In this document: piece after piece, positions 16,091 through 25,200 of the stretch | Position numbering within the stretch: position 1 is the stretch's first letter | Layout of the letters: every line of letters begins with the position of its first letter | Assembly: GCA_002482965.1 (NCBI GenBank) | Contig: DLGZ01000011.1 | Coordinates: 151,242-215,241, forward strand | DNA from: Verrucomicrobiaceae bacterium UBA7681 | Lineage (GTDB): Bacteria; Verrucomicrobiota; Verrucomicrobiia; Verrucomicrobiales; Verrucomicrobiaceae | Direction of reading: 5' to 3' | DNA: 64,000 bases | Notes under the pieces: model-generated | Seen by the model: only the letters and a program-made list of their open reading frames with translations | Told to the model about the DNA's origin: nothing | Database searches by the model: none | Made by a program: the position numbers and the translations under genes

Positions 16091-19081
16091 TCACTCCTTC
16101 GTGATCGTCTCATCAAGATTGAGCAGCACGCGGGCGATCAGTGTATGTGAATCGATCTCGCCAGCATTCGGCTGGTGGCGCTTCAGCATCTCGAGCAGCA
16201 CGGTGGCCTCTTTGGCGTTGGGCGCGCGTCCGGTGCAAAGCTGAAAACCGTAGGCAATGTGTGACGCATCATCGCTGCCGCCTTCTTTCCACATACGTTC
16301 CCCCAGCGCCTTGGCCGCAGCCATGCTCATCGTTTCATTCAGCGTCATCAGCGCCTGCAGCGGCGTGTTGCTCTTGGAGCGGCGGATGCAGGAGCTCTCG
16401 CCATTGGGCACGTCGAAGGTGCTCAAAAACGGATACGGCGTGCTGCGACGGCGGAAGACATAAACGCTGCGACGGAACTGGCTCTCATCCTCATCCACCT
16501 TCCATGGGAAAGGCGCATAGCTCGCGGGCTTCTCAAAGAGATACGCCGGTGCAGGCGGCATGACAGGCCGCCCACCGACCGCCGGATTGAGCAGGCCGCT
16601 CGCGGCGAGTTGGATGTCACGCACCACCTCGCCTTCCACGCGAAAGCGCGGGCCGCGTGCGAGCAGGCGGTTGTAAGGATCACGCTCCAAGAGCACCGGT
16701 GTCACCTTGCTGGACTGCTGATATGTCTCGCTGCTGGTGATGAGGCGCAGCAGATACTTGGTGCTCCAGCCCTGCTCCATGAACTCCACAGCGAGCCAGT
16801 CGAGCAGCGCAGGATGACTCGGCAGCGCGCCCTGCGTGCCGAAATCATCAGCAGTCTCGACCAGCCCAGTACCAAAGCAGGCCTGCCACACGCGGTTCAC
16901 ATAAGCCCGGGCCGTGGTGGGCGATTTTTTGTCTACCATCCAGCGGGCAAAGGTAAGGCGCGAGCCATCAGCCCCGGCTGGCAGCGGATTGTTCAGCATG
17001 GCAGGCACGCCAGCGCTGACGCGGTTGTCCGGCTTGAGGAAATCACCGCGCTTCAGCACCGAGGTCATGCGAGGTTCCGCGCGCGGGTCCAGCGTCAGGG
17101 TGGTGGTGCCTTCAGGATGCTGCTTCCACAATGATTCAATCTCGTCATTCACCGGCTGCCATTCCGCCACGGTGGTGCGGAAGGCGCTGAACTCCGCTTT
17201 CTTGCCATAGAGTGGATCCGCCTCCGCATCCGGCGCATCGGTGACGCTGATGCGATAGCGCCCCAGGTTCATCGTCTGCAGATCGTCGCTGTTCCAGCCG
17301 CCGTGTTTCATGCTCAGCGTCACACTCAGTTCGCTGTCCGGCTTGAGTTCGACCGGCTTCTCCAAAACAAAGACCGCATTGCGCGGCACATTGCGCCGTC
17401 CAGGTCCGGCATTGATCCCCCACGCGGTGTCCGCTTTGCCATCAATCGCATACGCGATAGGGCCCGTGACGCGCTTGTCTTTCGCGTCCTCCTTGTCGCG
17501 GGCAAAAGGGGCGAGCGGTGTGTTTTCCGCTTCGCCATAGTCGGCGCTGGCCTTCACAAACTTCAGCTTCGTCATCTTGCCATCGATCTTCATCTCGGCG
17601 CTGAACTCCGTCAGCGCCGCCGTGCCCTTTTGCGAACGACCCGGGCCGTAGGCGGGCAGATTGGGGTCATTCATCAACTCCAGGCGAAAGGCACTGATGG
17701 TGCGTGGCGCAGCGGGAGTGCTGGCATCATGAAAACCTGTCACCGCAAACTTCACATCACTCTTCGTCGGAGCGTAGCCTTGCGCGAGGATGCTGCCATC
17801 CGGCTGCCGCAGCGCCTTTTCACCCCCTGACGGATCGTCTTCAAAAGCCAGCGTGTGCCACGGCGGCTGCGCGGCTTGGACAGAAGCCACCCACATTCTC
17901 ATCCGCTCCTGCCAGTCAGGTTGATCATGCTTCAGCTTCGCCTCCAGCTCAGCGATTCGCGTGTGCACCTGCGCACGTTGCATCTGCTCGCTGGCGGTGT
18001 AAACCACGCGCCAGGGCTCGTCGTCATTGTTGAGGAAGGCAAACATGCGGTAGTACTCCTCCTGCGAGATGGGGTCGTACTTATGGTTGTGGCACTGCGT
18101 GCAGCCGATGGTGAGCCCCAGGATGCTTTTGCCAATGGTGTCCATGCGGTCAAACATCGATTCCATGCGGAACTGCTCAGGATCCACGCCGCCCTCCTCG
18201 TTGACCATCGTGTTGCGCAGAAACCCAGTGGCCACGATCTGATCCTGCGTGGCCTTGGGCAATTGATCACCCGCAAGCTGTTGGATAATAAACTGGTCAT
18301 AGGGCAGATCCCGATTGTAGGCACTGATGACCCAGTCACGGTAGAACCAGATGAAGCGCATCGGGTCCTTTTCATAACCATTGCTGTCCGCGTAATGCGC
18401 CGCATCCAGCCAGTGCCGCGCCCAGCGTTCGCCGAAGTGCTGGCTGGCGAGCAGCGCGGATGCCACACGCTGAATGCTGGCAGCAGGATCCTTGCGATAC
18501 GCCGCAACAAAAGTCGCGGTTTCCTGCGGCTTCGGTGGCAGGCCGGTAAGATCGAGATGAAGCCGACGCAGCAGCGTTTCAGGCGCGGCGGCAGACGAGG
18601 GCTGCAATCCCTCCTTGGCCAGCCGCTCACGGATGAAGGCATCAATAGGATGCTTCGCCCCCGCAGGTACTTGCGGCCGCACCGGCGGCTTGAAGGCCCA
18701 GTGGTCAGTCTTCTGGGTAAGGTTCACACTCGCGCTGTCCGGCCACACGGCCCCACCATCGATCCACGCCTTCAGCTTGCCGATCTCCTCCACACTCAGC
18801 GGATCACCCTTGCGTGGCATACGCATTTTGGGGTTAGTGCCCAGCACAGCGTGCATCAGGCGGCTGGCATCGGCCTTGCCGGGAACAATCGCGACGCCAA
18901 AGTCACCGCCCTTCAGCGCGCTCGGTTTGTGATCCAGCCGAAACGCCGCCTCCTGCTTGTTCGCACCGTGGCACTGATAACAGTGCGCGCTGAAAATGGG
19001 CTGGATGTCCTGCACGAAATCGACCGCAGCATAGACAGGCGCAGTGAGCAGCAGCAGGAGAAGGGCAGGGGATCTTTTCAC
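16091..19081 (-). CDS. Cytochrome c-linked DUF1549/DUF1553 (PSCyt1-PSCyt2-PSD1) protein
   Basis: This 996-residue exported protein (GTG start at 19081) has a signal peptide (residues 1-18, ending VYA) and a single haem c motif CYQCH at residues 34-38, followed by HKPSALKGGDFG. The DUF1549 block contains QHFGERWARHWLDAAHYADSNG and IGCTQCHNHKYDPISQEEYY, which adds another CxxCH. The C-terminal DUF1553 block has ARAYVNRVWQACFGTGLV, HPALLDWLAVEFMEQGWSTK and SNTPLQALMTLNE. The middle carries a discoidin/LamG-like beta region (LKPDSELSVTLSMKHGGWN). No DUF1501 partner is adjacent, unusual for this family. It presumably acts in the periplasm in an oxidative process; the substrate is unknown. Confidence 0.93.
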   Translation of the reverse strand: MKRSPALLLLLLTAPVYAAVDFVQDIQPIFSAHCYQCHGANKQEAAFRLDHKPSALKGGDFGVAIVPGKADASRLMHAVLGTNPKMRMPRKGDPLSVEEIGKLKAWIDGGAVWPDSASVNLTQKTDHWAFKPPVRPQVPAGAKHPIDAFIRERLAKEGLQPSSAAAPETLLRRLHLDLTGLPPKPQETATFVAAYRKDPAASIQRVASALLASQHFGERWARHWLDAAHYADSNGYEKDPMRFIWFYRDWVISAYNRDLPYDQFIIQQLAGDQLPKATQDQIVATGFLRNTMVNEEGGVDPEQFRMESMFDRMDTIGKSILGLTIGCTQCHNHKYDPISQEEYYRMFAFLNNDDEPWRVVYTASEQMQRAQVHTRIAELEAKLKHDQPDWQERMRMWVASVQAAQPPWHTLAFEDDPSGGEKALRQPDGSILAQGYAPTKSDVKFAVTGFHDASTPAAPRTISAFRLELMNDPNLPAYGPGRSQKGTAALTEFSAEMKIDGKMTKLKFVKASADYGEAENTPLAPFARDKEDAKDKRVTGPIAYAIDGKADTAWGINAGPGRRNVPRNAVFVLEKPVELKPDSELSVTLSMKHGGWNSDDLQTMNLGRYRISVTDAPDAEADPLYGKKAEFSAFRTTVAEWQPVNDEIESLWKQHPEGTTTLTLDPRAEPRMTSVLKRGDFLKPDNRVSAGVPAMLNNPLPAGADGSRLTFARWMVDKKSPTTARAYVNRVWQACFGTGLVETADDFGTQGALPSHPALLDWLAVEFMEQGWSTKYLLRLITSSETYQQSSKVTPVLLERDPYNRLLARGPRFRVEGEVVRDIQLAASGLLNPAVGGRPVMPPAPAYLFEKPASYAPFPWKVDEDESQFRRSVYVFRRRSTPYPFLSTFDVPNGESSCIRRSKSNTPLQALMTLNETMSMAAAKALGERMWKEGGSDDASHIAYGFQLCTGRAPNAKEATVLLEMLKRHQPNAGEIDSHTLIARVLLNLDETITKE

Positions 19082-19173
19082 AAGTGGGATGCAGAGGAGT
19101 ACGCCGATCCTGCATGCGAAATCAGCGCCTGCTGCATGGAGAATGCTGTCGGCCGGGAATTTGCGGCAAGCAC

Positions 19174-20448
19174 TCAGTGGACTTTGCCATCGGTCACCGC
19201 AGACACCGGAACCGGCGCAGCGGAAGGCGCAGTCGCGGCATGGGGGATATCTGCCGTGGCCAAGGGAGTGGCAATGGCGGCTGGCTTATCACTGCTCACA
19301 GCAGTCGAAACTTCCATTCGAGGAGCCGGGCCGCTGACGATGGGCCAGACAAAAAATCCAATCACGGTGAGGGCCGCGAGGTTCAACACCACGGCGATTG
19401 CGCCACGCCTGCTCAATGATTTTTTCGGAGCGGCTGATGGACTGCTGGCCTTAGCAGCGAGGGCGACGGGAACGTCCTCAACGAGGGTGGCAACAGCGCG
19501 AACTGGCCCGGATTTTGGCTGCACGGGCTTCGGCTTCGGCGCACCGGATTGCACGGGCACCGCGACAGCAGTTGGAACGGCGGCCACCAGCATCGTGGTC
19601 TGCGCTCCAGGTGCCATCACAGGTGCCTGCTGCGGCATGTAGTGGAATCCCATGTGCATGCTGTGCATCAGCACATCCAGCGCCTGCGCCACCGATTGCG
19701 GGCGCTGCTGCGGTGCCAGATTCAGCAGCCACGCCATCCAGTCGCGCAGCGGCGGGTCAAGGTCTGGCCGCAGGTGGCTCAGCACATGGCTGGCGTTGAA
19801 GCCCTGCCAGTCCCTCATGACCTCCTCCACCGTCGTGCCTTGCGCCGGTGCCGTGTTCGTGGCGATGCAAAACAAACTTCCCGCCGCTGTGAAAAGATCG
19901 CTCTGCGTCGTCGGCGGGCCGCCTGCGTGCAGCTCCGGCGCGCGAAACCACAGCGTCTCCGGCGGGTGCGACTGCCGCGCCAGCGACAGGCCCCAGTCCT
20001 GCACCTGGAGAAACAAACCACCACCGGGGTGGTCGGCGATGATGAGATTGCTCGGCTTCGGATCGCCATGCGGCTGGCGCAGGTGCTCACCCACCAGCAG
20101 GGCGTGCATCAGCTGCACCGCCAGCGCGCGCAGATCATTCGGCGCGGCCTGTCGCTCAGCGGCAAAGCTGCGGGCGTTTTTTCCCGGCATGAATTCAGAC
20201 ACCAGCGCAAACTCATCCTCCCTGGGCAGCAGTGTGATGAGCCCCGCGATCTGCGGATGCCGCATCTGCATGAGTGAAGGAGCCAGCAGTTGCAGGCGCT
20301 CACGATCCAGCGGATGCACCGTCTCGTGCTCCTCCATCAGCGCTTTGATCAGCACCTTGCGTCCGGTCATCGTCTCCACTCCACGATACACTTTGGCGGA
20401 AGGCCCGGCGGCGATGATCTTTTCGGGCTGAAAGTGGTCGGCGTGCAT
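19174..20448 (-). CDS. Atypical protein kinase-like protein with C-terminal membrane helix
   Basis: This 424-residue protein (ATG 20448; an in-frame ATG at 20472 is also possible) has a kinase-like domain in residues 8-280. The glycine loop is degenerate (AAGPSAKVYRG), but the VAIK-type lysine is kept (VLIKALM, Lys35). The HRD motif reads HGD (127-129, HGDPKPSNLII) and the DFG motif reads DWG (151-153). Both aspartates are present, so activity is possible. The C-lobe is recognisable (TLWFRAPELHAGG, TTQSDLFTAAGSLF). A Pro/Ala/Val-rich linker leads to a membrane helix (AVVLNLAALTVIGFFVWPIV) and a short Ala/Pro/Thr-rich tail outside. It is divergent from proC across about 100 bases. The role is unknown. 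Confidence 0.8.
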   Translation of the reverse strand: MHADHFQPEKIIAAGPSAKVYRGVETMTGRKVLIKALMEEHETVHPLDRERLQLLAPSLMQMRHPQIAGLITLLPREDEFALVSEFMPGKNARSFAAERQAAPNDLRALAVQLMHALLVGEHLRQPHGDPKPSNLIIADHPGGGLFLQVQDWGLSLARQSHPPETLWFRAPELHAGGPPTTQSDLFTAAGSLFCIATNTAPAQGTTVEEVMRDWQGFNASHVLSHLRPDLDPPLRDWMAWLLNLAPQQRPQSVAQALDVLMHSMHMGFHYMPQQAPVMAPGAQTTMLVAAVPTAVAVPVQSGAPKPKPVQPKSGPVRAVATLVEDVPVALAAKASSPSAAPKKSLSRRGAIAVVLNLAALTVIGFFVWPIVSGPAPRMEVSTAVSSDKPAAIATPLATADIPHAATAPSAAPVPVSAVTDGKVH

Positions 20449-20547
20449 TTTAGCAACTATTTCTAGTATCATCGCAAAAACCCGGGGCCAAACGCAAGAC
20501 AAGATTGGCGTACTTGCACGCCGCCGCATCTGCCCCAAAGTCGCCTC

Positions 20548-21351
20548 ATGATGAAACTCGGACTCATTGGCTGTGGAAAAATGGGCGGCGCACTGCTGCG
20601 CGGCGTGGAGCAGGCACTTGGCAAAGCCAGCCTCAATGTAGCGCTCAGCGATGTTATGCCCGAGGCCGTCAACGCCCTGCGCAAATGCCTCACCTGCAAA
20701 ACCGTCACCGGCACCCCGGCAGAAATCGCAGCAGCATCAGACGTCATCATCCTCGCCGTCAAACCCGGAGACATGCAGCCGCTGTGCGAGGCTCTCTCTC
20801 AGGTCAAAGGCTCTCGCCTCTACCTCAGCATCGCCGCCGGAGTTTCATTGGCCAATCTCGAAGCCTGGCTCGGCGGCAAGCAGCGCGTCATCCGCAGCAT
20901 GCCCAACACCCCCGCCCTCGTAGGCAAGGGCGCCGCAGCCTTTGCCCGTGGCAGCAATGCCACCGCCAAAGACGCAGCGCTCGCCACCAAGATTCTCGGC
21001 GCCGTCGGCACCGCCGATGAAGTCGCCGAAAAGCTGCTCGATGCCGTCACCGGCCTCTCCGGCAGCGGCCCCGCCTATGTTTACACCATCATCGAAGCCC
21101 TCGCCGACGGCGGCGTCCTCATGGGCCTGCCCCGCGCAGCCGCCCTACGCCTCGCCGCCCAGACTGTCGCCGGTGCAGCAGAAATGGTCCTCACCACCGG
21201 CAAGCACCCCGCAGCCTTGCGCGACGAAGTCACCAGCCCCGGCGGCACCACCATCGCCGGCCTCGAAAAACTCGAACAGCACGGCCTCCGCAACGCCATG
21301 ATCCAAGCCGTCCGCGCCGCCACCGAGAAGAGCAAAGCCCTTGGCGCATAA
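20548..21351 (+). CDS. proC: Pyrroline-5-carboxylate reductase
   Basis: This 267-residue ProC has the usual length. It catalyses the NAD(P)H-dependent last step of proline synthesis, from 1-pyrroline-5-carboxylate to L-proline, in the cytoplasm. The N-terminal Rossmann fold begins LGLIGCGKMGGALLRG, and a second conserved block is VIRSMPNTPALVGKG. The C-terminal signature of the family is complete (VTGLSGSGPAYVYTIIEALADGGVLMGLPR and TSPGGTTIAGLEKLE). Either of two consecutive ATG codons at 20548/20551 may be the start. No other proline gene is near, so it seems to be transcribed alone. A short REP-like palindrome follows its stop. Confidence 0.97.
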   Translation: MMKLGLIGCGKMGGALLRGVEQALGKASLNVALSDVMPEAVNALRKCLTCKTVTGTPAEIAAASDVIILAVKPGDMQPLCEALSQVKGSRLYLSIAAGVSLANLEAWLGGKQRVIRSMPNTPALVGKGAAAFARGSNATAKDAALATKILGAVGTADEVAEKLLDAVTGLSGSGPAYVYTIIEALADGGVLMGLPRAAALRLAAQTVAGAAEMVLTTGKHPAALRDEVTSPGGTTIAGLEKLEQHGLRNAMIQAVRAATEKSKALGA

Positions 21352-21547
21352 ATGCAGTTCAGGCCTCTGGGAGTACGATAGGCACTCCTGCCTGTCGATC
21401 AGCGCCCCCGCAATCTCCCTCGCCCACTTCAGCCTCAAACCTGAATGGCTCCTTCACGAAACCACGTGCCTTTTAACTCTTGAATCAGGTCGCTATCTCA
21501 GTTTGAAAAGGGTCAGACTTCTGAGTCTTTGCGGCAGCATCCCCCTC
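21352..21547. repeat. Non-coding stretch with REP-like palindromes after proC
   Basis: No gene is seen here. At 21377-21396 the sequence GATAGGCACTCCTGCCTGTC contains the hairpin AGGCA-CTCC-TGCCT. The same core (GGCACTCCTGCCTG) occurs at 26070-26083 inside the TIR-NACHT gene. At 21508-21530, AAGGGTCAGACT is followed by a small hairpin AGACT-TCTG-AGTCT, which resembles sequences often seen near REP-type repeats. These look like remnants of dispersed palindromic elements and not a terminator, since no T-run follows. Confidence 0.5.
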
Positions 21548-21715
21548 TCATTTGACCTCATCTTTTTCAAGAGCCCACATAACGGCGGACACAACGAACG
21601 CGATCAAAAACACGCCCAGCACCTCTCCCTTGTATGGCAGACGTCCGAGCCAGAGCAGGGTGCCCACAAGCTCTATGGCGGTCAGGCAGGCGGCCACAGC
21701 GATAATCCTCTTCAT
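21548..21715 (-). CDS. Small two-helix membrane protein (55 aa)
   Basis: Reading the minus strand from the ATG at 21715 to TGA at 21548 gives 55 residues beginning MKRIIAVAACLTAIELVG and ending MWALEKDEVK. Two hydrophobic segments (about residues 3-22 and 31-48) are separated by a short polar loop with a Lys and a Glu (LPYKGEVLG). Basic N-terminus, central loop and acidic C-terminus fit a real membrane hairpin. It sits about 110 bases after the stop of the 113-residue membrane protein on the same strand and may be co-transcribed with it. No homologue is recognised. Confidence 0.55.
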   Translation of the reverse strand: MKRIIAVAACLTAIELVGTLLWLGRLPYKGEVLGVFLIAFVVSAVMWALEKDEVK

Positions 21716-21821
21716 GGAGCATTATCGGCCGCGAAAACGGAATGAAAGCGGATTCTGCGTCCATTGACCCTCTTGGCTGAGGACTCATCCCTCCGCTTTT
21801 ACTTCTCCGCATCTTCCAAAA

Positions 21822-22163
21822 TCAAAATGCCGGCTTGAAGTAGCCCAGATACGCCAGCCCAGCCCCAGCAATAGCCGCAATCAGCACCACCAGCGGCGCG
21901 GCGATCACACGGCGCTTCGCCAGCACCGGCAGGAAGCCCAGCACCAGCCACAGGCCGATCTTGATCCAGGCCCACACCGGCATCGTGCCCATGATGCCCA
22001 GCTTCGCCAGCATGCCGAATCCGGAGACAATGCTGATCACAAGACCAATGCCGTGCCACATCATGGCCTTCTTGGCACCTTCACTGGAGAACAGACCGCC
22101 AAAGCCAATGAAAACAAGGATCAGGCCGATGAGATGCAGGTAATGATAGAACTGGAGAGACAT
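21822..22163 (-). CDS. Small integral membrane protein (113 aa), unknown function
   Basis: The ATG at 22163 gives a 113-residue protein beginning MSLQFYHYLHLIGLILVF; an in-frame upstream codon at 22199 adds a poor N-terminus. Four hydrophobic helices are visible: about residues 8-24, 35-52, 58-80 and 88-106. The HYLHLIGLILVFIGFGG start is typical of small verrucomicrobial membrane proteins annotated as hypothetical. There are no conserved catalytic residues. It is convergent with proC and downstream (same strand) of the large TIR-NACHT-WD40 gene, but 126 bases and a terminator-like hairpin separate them. Confidence 0.75.
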   Translation of the reverse strand: MSLQFYHYLHLIGLILVFIGFGGLFSSEGAKKAMMWHGIGLVISIVSGFGMLAKLGIMGTMPVWAWIKIGLWLVLGFLPVLAKRRVIAAPLVVLIAAIAGAGLAYLGYFKPAF

Positions 22164-22221
22164 GGCGGAGTCTGTGCCCCAAAGAACCGCCTCACACAAG
22201 TACCGTAATGTTCAGAAATAA

Positions 22222-22250
22222 AAGTTGCCTTGTTGCGCCGCAACAAGCGC
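22222..22250 (-). terminator. Probable intrinsic terminator of the TIR-NACHT-WD40 gene
   Basis: On the minus strand, a perfect 9-bp stem (CTTGTTGCG / CGCAACAAG, 22229-22247, one-base spacer) lies about 40 bases after the stop at 22289. It is followed by GCAACTTTTATTT. The T-run is short and offset by five bases, so strength is uncertain. Confidence 0.45.
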
Positions 22251-22288
22251 AGGGTCCGGCCCCCTGTTCCACAGGCACAGGCCATCCC

Positions 22289-25200
22289 TCAATCCTCCAT
22301 CCCCGGAATCGGCCCAAACACCTCCGCCGGCAGCCGCCGAATAAACCGCCCCTTCGCATCCCTCTCCTCCCACCCCAACCACCGCCAAGCCTCCGGCGTG
22401 GCATGGAGAATCTGGGTGCCGCTGCCGTCGAAGACGGCGGATTGGTTTTCGGGGAGGTGATGCCCCGTCCAGAGGCATTGGCCGGATGCGGCATCCCAGA
22501 GCTTGAGGGTGCCGTCAGCGGAACCAGAGACCAGGCGGGAGCCGTCAGGACTCCAGGCACAGCACCTCACGGAACTGGCATGTCCTGTAAGAGAACGGAG
22601 TTCTTTGCCATTGGCTGCATCCCAAAGCTTGAGTGAGTTGTCGTAGGAACCCGAGAGCAGGCGAGAGCCGTCGGGACTCCAGGTGCAGCAGGTAACGGAA
22701 CTAGTATGCCCTGCGAGAGAGTGTAGTTCTTTGCCGGTGGCTGCATCCCAGAGCTTGAGGGTGTTGTCATCGGAACCCGAAACTAGGCGCGAGCCATCCG
22801 GATTCCAGGCGCAGCAGGTGATGAAACTTGCATGCCCCATGAGTGAGAGGAGTTCTTTGCCAGTGGCGGCATCCCAGAGTTTGAGGGCATTGTCATAGGA
22901 ACCCGAGAGCAGTCGAAAGCTGCCGGGACTCCAGGCGCAGCAGGTAACGGAACTGGCATGCCCCGCGAGAGAGTGTAGTTCTTTACCGGTGGTTGCATCC
23001 CAGAGCTTGAGGGTGTTGTCGTCGGAGCCGGAAAGCAGGCGTGAGCCATCCGGACTCCATGCGCAGCAGGTGATCCAGAGGGCATGCCCCGTGAAGGAGA
23101 GAAGTTCTTTGCCAGTGTTTGCATCCCAAACCTTGATGCAGTTGTCGTACGAACCCGAGACCAAGTGAGAACCATCCGGACTCCATGCGCAGCAGGTGAC
23201 GGAACTCACATGCCCTTTGAGAGAGAGGATTTCCTGAAAGGAGGCAGCATCCCAGACCTTGAAGGTGTTGTCATAGGAAGCTGATAGGAGGCGCGAGCCA
23301 TCTGGACTCCAGATGCCACAGATGATCGTTCGGGTATCTCCTTTGAGTGAGAGGAGTTCTTTGCCAGTGGCAGCATCCCAAAGCTTGAGGGTATTGTCCA
23401 GAGAGCCGGAGATCAAGCGAGAGCCATCGGGACTCCAGGCGCAGCAGTTGGCCGAGAGGCCACGGCCCATGAGGAAAGGGAGTTCTTTGCCAGTGACTGC
23501 ATCCCAGAGCTTGAGAGTTGTGTCAAAAGAACCCGACAGCAGGCGTGAGCCGTCAGGACCCCAAGCGCAACAGGTAATGAAACTTGCATGCCCCACGAGT
23601 GAGAGGAGTTCTTTGCCAGTGGCAGCATCCCAGAGTTTGAGGGCATTGTCATAGGAACCCGAGACTAAGCGTGAGCTGTCAGGACTCCAGGCACAGCAGT
23701 TGATTGAACTGGCATGCCCTCTAAGGGAGAGGAGTTCTCTGCCAGTGTTGGCATCCCAGAGTTTGAGGGTGTTGTCCGAGGAGCCAGAGAGCAGGCGGAA
23801 GCCGTCGGGACTCCAGGCGCAGCACGTGACCCAATGGGCATGCCCCATGAGTGAGAGGATTTCTTTGCCAGTGGCAGCATCCCAGAGCTTGAGGGTATTG
23901 TCCAAGGAGCCCGAGAGCAGGCGGGTGCCATCGGGACTCCAGGCGCAGGAACTGACGGAACTATTGTGCCCTATGAGGGAGAGAAGTTCTTTGCCAGTGT
24001 TGGCATCCCAGAGCCTGAGGGTGTTGTCCGAGGAGCCAGAGAGCAGGCCGGTGCCATTAGGACTCCAGGCGCAGCAGTTAATGGAACTGTTATGACCCGA
24101 AAGAGAGAGAAGTTCTCTGCCAGTAACGGCATCCCAGAGCTTCAAACGGCCATCAGCGCCCCCTGAAAGCACGGCGCTGCTGCGCGGATGCCAGGCACAG
24201 GCAGTGACTGCACTGCTGTGTCCGGCATAAACTTTTATAGTCGAAAGCGACTTCAACGCACGTGGAGCAGCAACAAGGCTAAGACCTGCGGTCTCAACCT
24301 GAAGCAACTCCAACAGCTCTAATAAATCTCTCTCGACTGCGACCCCAATCAAAGAACCACCGCGCCATTGCAAGCCCGCCAGATCTGCTTGCGTCAGTTT
24401 TGCATGGGCCGCGTAAACCTGTAGAAACAAGGATTGTCGTCCCTCCAATTCGCTCAGATCAGCGTTTGAAACATCGACAAACTCGACTCGAGTACGGTTG
24501 AGCCGAACGCCGCGCAGGTTCGCGCCACGCAGATTAAGCGGGCGGTCCTTGCTGTGGCCTTGGATGTGCCATTCATCCAAATCCGCCCCCGCCAAGTTCA
24601 CCTGCTGCGGCTGCGGCTCGGAATGGCCGTGCTTGATGGCCTCAAGCCAGTACTTAAACGCGAGGCATGATGCAGGCAGGCAATCGCCCCCAAGGATGCG
24701 CTCCAGCGAGGCAATGGCAACACTCGAAGCATTCGTCGCGAGAATCTGCCCCAGAAAATCCAGCGTCTCCAGCGAGACCATCGGCAGGTCCCACTCGGCA
24801 TCCGCCTTGTCCGCCAACGCACGCCCGAGATGGCTGGCGAGGAAGTACTCCTGCAAAGAGGTGTGGGCGAAACGGAAGTGTTTCGCTTCCGTATCTGGCC
24901 GCAGAACGAAGGTGGCGGTGCGCAGGTCTTCCTTCAGCAGGGAACGGTCTTTGTTCGCATACGCAGAAGCGATGGCGGGGTTCCGGTGAAGAAACTCATC
25001 AAACCATTCCTCCAAACGGTCCACGTCCCACTGCTTTTCTCCGCTGCGCCAGAGGGCGGCAGCCAGCGCCTCCATGAGGCGGCGCTTGTGCATGGCGTCG
25101 AGGTGGTGTTTGCCGTCATCCCGGCTCAACCACGAGCGCACCACGAGATCGTACAGTCGCGCAGCATTGACGGTCTCCCCGCGCATCTGCAGTGCTTCCA

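Noticed and set aside
22464..24226. CRISPR-like regularity in the repeated stretch
   Set aside because: The period is about 126 bases, the repeats are coding WD40 units and there are no short spacers.
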